A DNA stretch of 64,000 nucleotides from the NCBI GenBank assembly GCA_026874595.1, contig CM049314.1:1139318-1203317 (forward strand), written 5' to 3'. Under the pieces are notes generated by a model. It searched no databases. It was not told the origin of the DNA and saw nothing but the letters and a program-made list of their open reading frames with translations. A program made the position numbers and the translations under genes. This document shows positions 53,101-64,000 of the stretch, one piece after another (within the stretch, counting starts at the first letter, position 1; every line of letters starts with the position of its first letter). The DNA is from Sipunculus nudus. Its lineage: Eukaryota; Annelida; Sipuncula; Golfingiida; Sipunculidae.

Positions 53101-54114
53101 CAATTACATAAACTATAGCTTATTTTTTCCCTCTGAGTCTTCTCCATAAACTGATAATGCCATCTGGTCTCAATGTTGTGTCACTTTGTCATTGTGTCCG
53201 TCTGTTTGTCAGTTGTCCTCAAATTCGCCTGCTTGCTCTTGCGTCTCAAATATAGCATTCTACAGGCCACAGTTTTGAAAGAATCCTTTTGAAACTATTA
53301 CATCTTAAGTCTTACACAAATATCTCGAAACCAATTTTTCATTTTCCGGAAATGGCCGCTAGGGGGCGCTGAACTCGAACCTCTCCCAACATATCATGCT
53401 TTGGCAATATCTCCAAAACTATAAACCTCAGTTACATAAACTGTAGCTTTTTTCTTCCTTTGAGTCGTCTCCATAATCTGGAGTAGTCATCTGGACTCAA
53501 TCTTGAGTCACTTTGTCAGTGTGTCCGTCTGTTTGTCAGTTGTCCTCAAATTCGCCTTCTTGCTGGTTCTTGTTTGTTTGTCACCACTCTCCTGGCCACA
53601 ATTTTGCCACAATAACCTTGAAACTTACAGGGATGATGAAAAAGAAAATTTCTAGGTGCCCTATTGTTTTTGGTTAATATAGGTGAAAGGTCAAGGTCAA
53701 GGTCGTCAAAACTTTTCAAAACGGTTTTTTCTCCATATCTGTGTGACTTTCAGTCGTATCTACTTCAACAATAGCTCATTTTAATCGTCGTTCCAAGGCC
53801 TGTCATCTCGTGTGTAGCTGACTCAAATTTGCCGTAAACATGGTTACCAATTTTGGGGGAAAATTCAGGATATTCGAAAATAAGGGGTCTTATTTTTCTA
53901 ACATTGTCAGTTTTAAAGTTAGAGTGATCTAGTTTTTTGCATCAGGTAGCATTTAACTAGTGCTACAAGATTTTATTACAAGTCTTGCAGTATCTCGTAA
54001 AATATCTCGTGAATAGAGATATTTCGAGATTTCATTCATCTTGCGCCAAAGGCCACATTATTGCAGGAATCTTTTTTGAAACTGACATATCATAAGTCCT
54101 ACACTAGTATCTCG
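50153..54114. repeat. 3,962-bp higher-order unit, copy 1
   Basis: Contains seven GGGGGCGCT-type motifs (50178, 50509, 51444, 51773, 52105, 53025, 53353) and three long modules. It is nearly identical to the next unit at offset +3962. It differs at a few sites, for example TCATATGTC against TCATAGGTC at about 50737, and GGTCAAGGTCAAGG against GGTCAAGATCAAGG at about 50994. Confidence 0.9.
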
Positions 54115-57100
54115 AAATAAATTTTTCATTTTCCGGATATGGCCACAAGTGGGCGCTGCACACGACCCTCACACACATACCAATGTATTGGCCATATCTC
54201 TAAACCCAAAGCCTCAGTTACATAAACTAAAGCTTATTTTCCTCCTTTGAGTCTTCTGCATAACCTGATTAAGGCATCTGGTTTCAATCTTCTGTCACTT
54301 TGTCAGTGTGTCCATCTGTTTGTACGTTATCCTCAAAGTCGCCTGCTTGCTGGTTCTTACGCCTTACATATAGCATTCTACAGGCCACAGCTTTGACGGA
54401 ATCCTTTTGAAACTGGGACATCTTATGTCATACACTAATAATACAAAACGCATTTGTCGTCTTCGGAATATGTCCGCTAGAGGGCGCTACAGTCGAACCT
54501 CCCAAGTATATCATTTATTCGCCATACCTCCAAAACTATAAATCTAAATTACATAAATTATAACTCATTTTCTTCATAACTCACACTCTCCATAACTAGG
54601 TAAAGTCATCTGGTGTCAATCTTGTCTCACAAAGCCAGTATGTCTGTCTGTTCGTCTTTTGTTGTCAGCTTTGTCTGCTTCCCTGTTCTTTTGTCTCATA
54701 GGTCATTCTACAGGCCACATATTCTCAGCAATGTCCCTGAGAGTCATTCCATTAATAGAAAACCGACAATATGTTCTGTCTGTCCGTCTGTGTTTCACTT
54801 CTGATTTCCGGCAAGCGTTCAACCTATGGTCGTCTAGTTTGTTTGTCACCACTCTCCTGGCCACAATTTTGCCACAATAACCTTGAAAGTTACAGGGATC
54901 TTCGAAAACATAATTTCTAGGTGCCCTATTGTTTTTGGTTAAAATTGGTCAAAGGTCAAGATCAAGGTCGTCAAAATTTCTCAAAACGTTTTTTTTCTTC
55001 ATATCTTTGTGACTGTTAATCGTATCTACTTCAATAATAGCTCATTTTAATCGTCATTCCAAGGCCTGTCATCTGGTGTGTAGCTGAATTAAATTTGCCG
55101 TAACCATGGTTACAAATTTTTGGGGAAAAGTCATGATATTCGAAAATAAGGGATCTTATTTTTTTAACTTTGTCAGTTTTAAAGCTAGAGTGATCTAGTT
55201 TTTTGCATCAGGTAGCATTCAACTAGTACTATAAGATTTTATTACAAGTCCTGCAGTATCTCGTAAAATATCTCGTGAATAGAGATATTTCGAGATTTCA
55301 TTCATCTTGCGCCAAAGGCCACATTATTGCAGGAATCTTTTTGAAACTGACATATCATAAGTCCAACACTAGTATCTCGAAAATTGTTTTTTCATTTTTT
55401 GAATATGGCTCCTAGGGGGCGCTGCACACGACCCTCACACAGATATCATTACATTGGCCATATCTCTAAAACCCAAAGCCTCAATTACATAAACTATAGC
55501 TTATTTTTTCCCTCTAAATCTTCTCCATAAACTGATAATGTCATCTGGTCTCAATGTTGTGTCACTTTGTCATTGTGTCCGTCTGTTTGTTAGTTGTCCT
55601 CAAATTCGCCTGCTTGCTCTTGCGTCTCACATATAGCATTCTACAGGGCCCCAGTTTTTAAAGAAGCATTTGAAAACTGATGCATATTATGTTTTACAGA
55701 AATATCTCAAAACATTTTTTCTATTTTCCGGATATGGCCGCTAGGGGGCGCTGCACCTGACCCTCACACACATATCATTATATTGACCATATCTCTAAAA
55801 CCCAAAGGCACAATTACAGAAACTATGGCTTATTTTATTTCCCTGAGTCTTCTCCATGACCTAGTAATGTCATCTGGTCTCAATCTTGTGTCACTTTGTC
55901 AGTGTGTCTGTTTGTCAGTTGTCCTCAAATCCGCCTACTTGCTGGTTCTTGCGTCTCATATATAGCATTCTACAGGCCACAGTTTTTTTTTCAGGAATCC
56001 TTTTAAAACTGGTACATCTTATGTGTTACACTAATATCTCAAAATAGATTTTTCATTTTCCGGATATAGCCACTAGGGGGCGCTGCACTTTCACCTCCCC
56101 AACATATCATGTTTTGGCTATCTCTCCAAAATTATAAACCTTACCTACATAAACTATCGCTAATTTTGCTCTTCTTCACCTTCGGCGCTTTTGTCTGTAA
56201 TCTGTTATCACAGATGTGTCAGTATGTCTATCTGTTCGTCTTTTGTTGTCAGCTTTGTCTGCTTCCTCGTTGCTTTGTCTGATATGTCATTTTACAGGCC
56301 ACAACTTCTCAGCAAACGCTGAGGGTCATTCAAATAATAGAAAACCCACAATATGTTCTGTCTGTCCGTCTGTCTGTCATTTCAACTTCCGGCAAGCGCT
56401 CGACCTCTGGTCGTCTAGTTTGTTTGTCACCACTCTCCTGGCCACAATTTTGCCACAATAACCTTGAAACTTACAGGGATCTTCGAAAACATAATTTCTA
56501 GGTGTCCTGTTGTTTTTGGTTAAAATAGATCAAAGGTCAAGGTCAAGGTCGTCAAAACTTCTCAAAACGTTTTTTTCTTCATATTTTTGTGACTATTAGT
56601 CGTATCTACTTCAACAATAGCTCATTTTAATCGTCATTCCAAGGCCTGTCATCTGGTGTATAGCTGACTCAAATTTGCCGTAACCGTGGTTACAAATTTT
56701 TGGGGAAAAGTCATGATATTCCAAAATAAGGGATATTATTTTTCTAACTTTGTCAGTTTTAAAGCTAGAGGGATCTAGTTTTTTGCATCAGGTAGCATTC
56801 AACTAGTACTACAAGATTTTATTACAAGTCTTGCAGTATCTCGTAAAATATCTCGTGAATAGAGATATTTCGAGATTTCATTCATCTTGCGCCAAAGGCC
56901 ACATTATTGCAGGAATCTTTTTTGAAACTGACATATCATAAGTCCTACACTAGTATCTCGAAATAAGTTTTTCATTTTTTTGAATATGGCTCCCAGAGGG
57001 CGCTGCACGCGACCCTCACACAGATATCATTACATTGGCCATATCTCTAAAACCCAAAGCCTCAATTACATAAACTATAGCTTATTTTTTCCCTCTGAGT

Positions 57101-58076
57101 CTTCTCCATAAACTGATAATGCCATCTGGTCTCAATGTTGTGTCACTTTGTCATTGTGTCCGTCTGTTTGTCAGTTGTCCTCAAATTCGCCTGCTTGCTC
57201 TTGCGTCTCAAATATAGCATTCTACAGGCCACAGTTTTGAAAGAATCCTTTTGAAACTATTACATCTTAAGTCTTACACAAATATCTCGAAACCAATTTT
57301 TCATTTTCCGGAAATGGCCGCTAGGGGGCGCTGAACTCGAACCTCTCCCAACATATCATGCTTTGGCAATATCTCCAAAACTATAAACCTCAGTTACATA
57401 AACTGTAGCTTTTTTCTTCCTTTGAGTCGTCTCCATAATCTGGAGTAGTCATCTGGACTCAATCTTGAGTCACTTTGTCAGTGTGTCCGTCTGTTTGTCA
57501 GTTGTCCTCAAATTCGCCTTCTTGCTGGTTCTTGTTTGTTTGTCACCACTCTCCTGGCCACAATTTTGCCACAATAACCTTGAAACTTACAGGGATGATG
57601 AAAAAGAAAATTTCTAGGTGCCCTATTGTTTTTGGTTAATATAGGTGAAAGGTCAAGGTCAAGGTCGTCAAAACTTTTCAAAACGGTTTTTTCTCCATAT
57701 CTGTGTGACTTTCAGTCGTATCTACTTCAACAATAGCTCATTTTAATCGTCGTTCCAAGGCCTGTCATCTCGTGTGTAGCTGACTCAAATTTGCCGTAAA
57801 CATGGTTACCAATTTTGGGGGAAAATTCAGGATATTCGAAAATAAGGGGTCTTATTTTTCTAACATTGTCAGTTTTAAAGTTAGAGTGATCTAGTTTTTT
57901 GCATCAGGTAGCATTTAACTAGTGCTACAAGATTTTATTACAAGTCTTGCAGTATCTCGTAAAATATCTCGTGAATAGAGATATTTCGAGATTTCATTCA
58001 TCTTGCGCCAAAGGCCACATTATTGCAGGAATCTTTTTTGAAACTGACATATCATAAGTCCTACACTAGTATCTCG
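54115..58076. repeat. 3,962-bp higher-order unit, copy 2
   Basis: Same order of seven motifs and three modules. It shares variants with copy 3 in its first kilobase (TCATAGGTC, AAGATCAAGG) but with copy 1 further on (GGTGTCCTGTTG at about 56501). The identity is therefore mosaic, as expected from gene conversion or unequal exchange. Confidence 0.9.
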
Positions 58077-61000
58077 AAATAAATTTTTCATTTTCCGGAT
58101 ATGGCCACAAGTGGGCGCTGCACACGACCCTCACACACATACCAATGTATTGGCCATATCTCTAAACCCAAAGCCTCAGTTACATAAACTAAAGCTTATT
58201 TTCCTCCTTTGAGTCTTCTGCATAACCTGATTAAGGCATCTGGTTTCAATCTTCTGTCACTTTGTCAGTGTGTCCATCTGTTTGTACGTTATCCTCAAAG
58301 TCGCCTGCTTGCTGGTTCTTACGCCTTACATATAGCATTCTACAGGCCACAGCTTTGACGGAATCCTTTTGAAACTGGGACATCTTATGTCATACACTAA
58401 TAATACAAAACGCATTTGTCGTCTTCGGAATATGTCCGCTAGAGGGCGCTACAGTCGAACCTCCCAAGTATATCATTTATTCGCCATACCTCCAAAACTA
58501 TAAATCTAAATTACATAAATTATAACTCATTTTCTTCATAACTCACACTCTCCATAACTAGGTAAAGTCATCTGGTGTCAATCTTGTCTCACAAAGCCAG
58601 TATGTCTGTCTGTTCGTCTTTTGTTGTCAGCTTTGTCTGCTTCCCTGTTCTTTTGTCTCATAGGTCATTCTACAGGCCACATATTCTCAGCAATGTCCCT
58701 GAGAGTCATTCCATTAATAGAAAACCGACAATATGTTCTGTCTGTCCGTCTGTGTTTCACTTCTGATTTCCGGCAAGCGTTCAACCTATGGTCGTCTAGT
58801 TTGTTTGTCACCACTCTCCTGGCCACAATTTTGCCACAATAACCTTGAAAGTTACAGGGATCTTCGAAAACATAATTTCTAGGTGCCCTATTGTTTTTGG
58901 TTAAAATTGGTCAAAGGTCAAGATCAAGGTCGTCAAAATTTCTCAAAACGTTTTTTTTCTTCATATCTTTGTGACTGTTAATCGTATCTACTTCAATAAT
59001 AGCTCATTTTAATCGTCATTCCAAGGCCTGTCATCTGGTGTGTAGCTGAATTAAATTTGCCGTAACCATGGTTACAAATTTTTGGGGAAAAGTCATGATA
59101 TTCGAAAATAAGGGATCTTATTTTTTTAACTTTGTCAGTTTTAAAGCTAGAGTGATCTAGTTTTTTGCATCAGGTAGCATTCAACTAGTACTATAAGATT
59201 TTATTACAAGTCCTGCAGTATCTCGTAAAATATCTCGTGAATAGAGATATTTCGAGATTTCATTCATCTTGCGCCAAAGGCCACATTATTGCAGGAATCT
59301 TTTTGAAACTGACATATCATAAGTCCAACACTAGTATCTCGAAAATTGTTTTTTCATTTTTTGAATATGGCTCCTAGGGGGCGCTGCACACGACCCTCAC
59401 ACAGATATCATTACATTGGCCATATCTCTAAAACCCAAAGCCTCAATTACATAAACTATAGCTTATTTTTTCCCTCTAAATCTTCTCCATAAACTGATAA
59501 TGTCATCTGGTCTCAATGTTGTGTCACTTTGTCATTGTGTCCGTCTGTTTGTTAGTTGTCCTCAAATTCGCCTGCTTGCTCTTGCGTCTCACATATAGCA
59601 TTCTACAGGGCCCCAGTTTTTAAAGAAGCATTTGAAAACTGATGCATATTATGTTTTACAGAAATATCTCAAAACATTTTTTCTATTTTCCGGATATGGC
59701 CGCTAGGGGGCGCTGCACCTGACCCTCACACACATATCATTATATTGACCATATCTCTAAAACCCAAAGGCACAATTACAGAAACTATGGCTTATTTTAT
59801 TTCCCTGAGTCTTCTCCATGACCTAGTAATGTCATCTGGTCTCAATCTTGTGTCACTTTGTCAGTGTGTCTGTTTGTCAGTTGTCCTCAAATCCGCCTAC
59901 TTGCTGGTTCTTGCGTCTCATATATAGCATTCTACAGGCCACAGTTTTTTTTTTCAGGAATCCTTTTAAAACTGGTACATCTTATGTGTTACACTAATAT
60001 CTCAAAATAGATTTTTCATTTTCCGGATATAGCCACTAGGGGGCGCTGCACTTTCACCTCCCCAACATATCATGTTTTGGCTATCTCTCCAAAATTATAA
60101 ACCTTACCTACATAAACTATCGCTAATTTTGCTCTTCTTCACCTTCGGCGCTTTTGTCTGTAATCTGTTATCACAGATGTGTCAGTATGTCTATCTGTTC
60201 GTCTTTTGTTGTCAGCTTTGTCTGCTTCCTCGTTGCTTTGTCTGATATGTCATTTTACAGGCCACAACTTCTCAGCAAACGCTGAGGGTCATTCAAATAA
60301 TAGAAAACCCACAATATGTTCTGTCTGTCCGTCTGTCTGTCATTTCAACTTCCGGCAAGCGCTCGACCTCTGGTCGTCTAGTTTGTTTGTCACCACTCTC
60401 CTGGCCACAATTTTGCCACAATAACCTTGAAACTTACAGGGATCTTCGAAAACATAATTTCTAGGTGCCCTATTGTTTTTGGTTAAAATAGATCAAAGGT
60501 CAAGGTCAAGGTCGTCAAAACTTCTCAAAACGTTTTTTTCTTCATATTTTTGTGACTATTAGTCGTATCTACTTCAACAATAGCTCATTTTAATCGTCAT
60601 TCCAAGGCCTGTCATCTGGTGTATAGCTGACTCAAATTTGCCGTAACCGTGGTTACAAATTTTTGGGGAAAAGTCATGATATTCCAAAATAAGGGATATT
60701 ATTTTTCTAACTTTGTCAGTTTTAAAGCTAGAGGGATCTAGTTTTTTGCATCAGGTAGCATTCAACTAATACTACAAGATTTTATTACAAGTCTTGCAGT
60801 ATCTCGTAAAATATCTCGTGAATAGAGATATTTCGAGATTTCATTCATCTTGCGCCAAAGGCCACATTATTGCAGGAATCTTTTTTGAAACTGACATATC
60901 ATAAGTCCTACACTAGTATCTCGAAATAAGTTTTTTCATTTTTTTTAATATGGCTCCCAGAGGGCGCTGCACGCGACCCTCACACAGATATCATTACATT

Positions 61001-62038
61001 GGCCATATCTCTAAAACCCAAAGCCTCAATTACATAAACTATAGCTTATTTTTTCCCTCTGAGTCTTCTCCATAAACTGATAATGCCATCTGGTCTCAAT
61101 GTTGTGTCACTTTGTCATTGTGTCCGTCTGTTTGTCAGTTGTCCTCAAATTCGCCTGCTTGCTCTTGCGTCTCAAATATAGCATTCTACAGGCCACAGTT
61201 TTGAAAGAATCCTTTTGAAACTATTACATCTTAAGTCTTACACAAATATCTCGAAACCAATTTTATATTTTCCGGATATGGCCGCTACGGGGCGCTGAAC
61301 TCGAACCTCTCCCAACATATCATGCTTTGGCAATATCTCCAAAACCAAAACCTCAGTTACATAAACTGTAGCTTTTTTCTTCCTTTGAGTCGTCTCCATA
61401 ATCTGGAGTAGTCATCTGGACTCAATCTTGAGTCACTTTGTCAGTGTGTCCGTCTGTTTGTCAGTTGTCCTCAAATTCGCCTTCTTGCTGGTTCTTGTTT
61501 GTTTGTCACCACTCTCCTGGCCACAATTTTGCCACAATAACCTTGAAACTTACAGGGATGATGAAAAAGAAAATTTCTAGGTGCCTTATTGTTTTTGGTT
61601 AATATAGGTGAAAGGTCAAGGTCAAGGTCGTCAAAACTTTTCAAAACGGTTTTTTCTCCATATCTGTGTGACTTTCAGTCGTATCTACTTCAACAATAGC
61701 TCATTTTAATCGTCGTTCCAAGGCCTGTCATCTCGTGTGTAGCTGACTCAAATTTGCCGTAAACATGGTTACCAATTTTGGGGGAAAATTCAGGATATTC
61801 GAAAATAAGGGGTCTTATTTTTCTAACATTGTCAGTTTTAAAGTTAGAGTGATCTATTTTTTTGCATCAGGTAGCATTTAACTAGTGCTACAAGATTTTA
61901 TTACAAGTCTTGCAGTATCTCGTAAAATATCTCGTGAATAGAGATATTTCGAGATTTCATTCATCTTGCGCCAAAGGCCACATTATTGCAGGAATCTTTT
62001 TGAAACTGACATATCCTAAGTCCTACACTAGTATCTCG
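58077..62038. repeat. 3,962-bp higher-order unit, copy 3
   Basis: Third copy, offset +3962 or +3963 from copy 2. It accumulates more private changes toward its 3' end, for example an extended T-run at about 60932, TACGGGGCGCTG at 61286, and CCAAAACC at about 61343. It then switches at about 62038 to a different monomer. Confidence 0.88.
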
Positions 62039-64000
62039 ATAAAGTTTTTTCATTTTTTGAATATGGCTGCTGGGGGGCGCTGCAAACGACCTTCACACAC
62101 ATATCATTACATTGGCCATATCTCTAAAACCCAAAGCCTCATTTACATAAACTATAGCTTATTTTTTTTCCCTGAGTCTTCTCCATAAACTGATAATGTC
62201 ATCTGGTCTCAATCTTGTGTCACTTTGTCAGTGTGTCTGTCTGTTTGTCAGTTGTCCTCAAATTTGCCTGCTTGCTGGTTCTTGCGTCTCTCATATAGCA
62301 TTCTACAGGCCACAGTTTTTAAAGAAGCATTTGAAAACTGATGCATATTATGTTTTACAGAAATATCTCAAAACATTTTTTTCTGTTTTCCGGATATGGC
62401 AGCTAGGTGGCGTTGCACATGTCCCTCACACACATATCATTATATTGACCATATTTCTAAAACCTAAAGGCACAATTACAGAAACTATGGCTTATTTTAT
62501 TTCCCTGAGTCTTCTCCATGACCTAGTAATGTCATCTGGTCTCAATCTTGTGTCACTTTGTCAGTGTGTCTGTTTGTCAGTTGTCCTAAAATCCGCCTAC
62601 TTGCTGGTTCTTGCGTCTCATATATAGCATTCTACAGGCCACAGTTTTTTTTCAGGAATCCTTTTAAAACTGGTACATCTTATGTGTTACACTAATATCT
62701 CACTAAAATATTTTTCATTTTTCCGGATATAGCCACTAGGGGGCGCTGCACTTTCACATCCCCAACATATCATGTTTTGGCTATCTCTCCAAAATTATAA
62801 ACCTTACCTACATAAACTATCGCTAATTTTGCTCTTCTTCACCTTCGGCGCTTTTGTCTGTAATCTGTTATCACAGATGTGTCAGTATGCCTGTCTGTTC
62901 GTCTTTTGTTGTCAGCTTTGTCTGCTTCCTCGTTGCTTTGTCTGATATGTCATTTTACAGGCCACAACTTCTCAGCAAACGCTGAGGGTCATTCAAATAA
63001 TAGAAAACCCACAATATGTTCTGTCTGTCCGTCTGTCTGTCATTTCAACTTCCGGCAAGCGCTCGACCTCTGGTCGTCTAGTTTGTTGCTTGCCGGAATC
63101 AAAGATTTCGGCAAGCATATTGGTCAGTTGCGTATGTCTGTTTGTCTGTCTGTTTGTTTGTTTGTCATCACTCTCCTGGCCACAACTTTGCCACAATAAC
63201 CTTGAAACTTACAGAGATGATGAAAAACATAATTTCTAGGTGCCCTATTGTTTTTGGCCAAAATAGGTCATAGGTCAAGGTCAAGGTCGTCAAAACTTCT
63301 CAAAACGGCTTTTTCTTCATATCTGTGTGACTATTAGTCGTATCTACTTCAACAAAAGCTCATTTTAATCGTCATTCCAAGGCCTGTCATCTGGTTTGTA
63401 GCTGACTCAAATTTGCCGTAACCGTGGTTACGAATTTTGGGGAAAAGTCATGATATTTGAAAATAAGGGCTCTTATTTTTCTAACTTTGTCAGTTTTAAA
63501 GCTAGAGTGATCTAGTTTTTTGCATCAGGTAGCATTCAACTAGTACTACAAGATTTTATAACAAGTCTTGCAGTATCTTGTAAAATATCTCGTGAATAGA
63601 GATATTTCGAGATTTCATTCATCTTGCGCCAAAGGCCACATTATTGCAGGAATCTTTTTGAAACTGACATATCATAAGTCCTGAACTAGTATCTCGAAAT
63701 CGTTTTTTCATTTTTTGAATATGGCTGCTAGGGGGCGCTGCACACGACCCTCACACACATATCATTACATTGGCCATATCTCTAAAACCCAAAGCCTCAA
63801 TTACATAAACTATAGCTTATTTTTTCCCTCTGAGTCTTCTTCATAAACTGATAATGTCATCTGGTCTCAATATTGTGTCACTCTGTCAGTGTGTCCGTCT
63901 GTTTGTCAGTTGTCCTCAAATTAGCCTGCTTGCTCTTGCGTCTCACATATAGCATTCTACAGGCCACAGTTTTGAAAGAATCCTTTTGAAACTATTGCAT

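Larger units (their letters stand above)
48117..63290 (+). promoter_or_regulatory. Clusters of AGGTCA nuclear-receptor-like half-sites in each long module
   Basis: At 48117-48134 three half-sites abut without spacer (AGGTCA, AGGTCA, AGGTCG), which also creates TCAAGGTCA, the NR5A/ERR-type extended half-site. At 49063-49075 AGGTCAAAGGTCA is a perfect DR1. Equivalent clusters lie near 50994, 52570, 53690, 56532, 57652, 60496, 61613 and 63270. Near 54955 and 58918 the second half-site is mutated (AGATCA). Binding is inferred only. Confidence 0.35.
48569..63740 (+). promoter_or_regulatory. 29 CTCF-like 19-bp motifs, all same orientation
   Basis: Starts: 48569, 48897, 49519, 49847, 50178, 50509, 51444, 51773, 52105, 53025, 53353, 54140, 54471, 55406, 55735, 56067, 56987, 57315, 58102, 58433, 59368, 59697, 60030, 60951, 61279, 62064, 62397, 62730, 63722. 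Typical forms are TGGCCGCTAGGGGGCGCTG and TAGCCACTAGGGGGCGCTG, each 16 of 19 identical to the vertebrate CTCF consensus TGGCCACCAGGGGGCGCTA (recalled from memory). TGTCCGCTAGAGGGCGCTA and TGGCTGCTAGGGGGCGCTG are 15 of 19. Known: CTCF and its core motif are conserved in most bilaterians. Inference: these could bind CTCF. Resemblance alone does not show binding. Confidence 0.5.
48004..64000. repeat. Second tandem array: about 330-bp monomers plus a longer module
   Basis: The short monomer runs through CAGTGTGTCCGTCTGTTTGT, GCATTCTACAGGCCACAG, CATTTTCCGGATATGG, GGGGGCGCTG, ATATCTCTAAAACC and TCATCTGG, recurring about every 325-340 bp. Twelve monomers are enlarged by a module beginning CACTCTCCTGGCCACAA (starts near 48011, 48963, 50884, 52466, 53582, 54846, 56428, 57543, 58808, 60390, 61507, 63167). 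The module carries nuclear-receptor-like half-sites and an AAATATCTC hairpin. The first part (48004-49900) is a diverged 950-bp dimer. The middle is three 3,962-bp units. The end is a partial, rearranged unit that runs past the window. There is no coding content. Confidence 0.93.

Noticed and set aside
50651-63199. Recurring 60-106-codon ORFs (MSILSHKASM..., MSVCLSVRLL...) in the second array
   Set aside because: They recur only because the 3,962-bp unit recurs. The frames are rich in SVCLSV from TCTG repeats, overlap each other, and differ between monomers.

Overview
This is eukaryotic, almost certainly metazoan, intergenic DNA. It contains no host protein-coding, tRNA or rRNA gene that I can support. 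It is AT-rich and dominated by tandem repeats, with no operons or bacterial signals. The only recognisable protein-coding material is one decayed LTR retrotransposon. The retroelement clade, the (TCTG)-rich repeats and the 'GGGGGCGCTG' repeat family suggest a marine invertebrate. My best guess is a bivalve or other mollusc, but that is inference and no host gene confirms it.

Layout. 1-32457: one giant satellite of 31-bp monomers (with a 24-bp variant), organised in nested higher-order repeats: 86 bp (31+24+31), 788 bp in triplicate, and a 15.3-kb unit present twice in nearly identical form. The minus strand of the monomer is open in all three frames, so it throws up phantom ORFs of up to 858 codons; none is a gene. 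32458-34573: mostly unique AT-rich DNA with a TA/TG microsatellite and a block of four TTCGCG boxes. 34574-35668: about 25 copies of a 43-bp repeat, abutting about 12 copies of an unrelated 79-bp repeat (35669-36640). 36820-37190 and 45785-46207: diverged inverted arms about 8.6 kb apart that bracket the retrotransposon.

38208-44547: a Ty3/gypsy-superfamily LTR element whose pol order is integrase, then reverse transcriptase, then RNase H. That is the Ty1/copia-like order that defines the Gmr1-like clade. Its gag carries a SCAN-like capsid segment, matching that clade. The element has diverged LTRs, a tRNA-Pro-like primer site, a polypurine tract, no visible protease, several stops and frameshifts, and YIDE in place of YIDD in the RT. 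It is dead.

46535-47190: degenerate duplicated segments and stray copies of the 79-bp repeat. 47553-47953: a second, unrelated 43-bp tandem repeat followed by four hairpin repeats (GCTTGCCG/CGGCAAGC). 48004-64000: a second large array of roughly 330-bp monomers, twelve of which carry a longer module. It includes three near-identical 3,962-bp higher-order units (50153-62038). This array carries 29 same-strand copies of a 19-bp motif that closely resembles the bilaterian CTCF site, and twelve clusters of AGGTCA-type nuclear-receptor half-sites. It is the best candidate here for a previously undescribed regulatory or architectural system. Both arrays run off the window ends.
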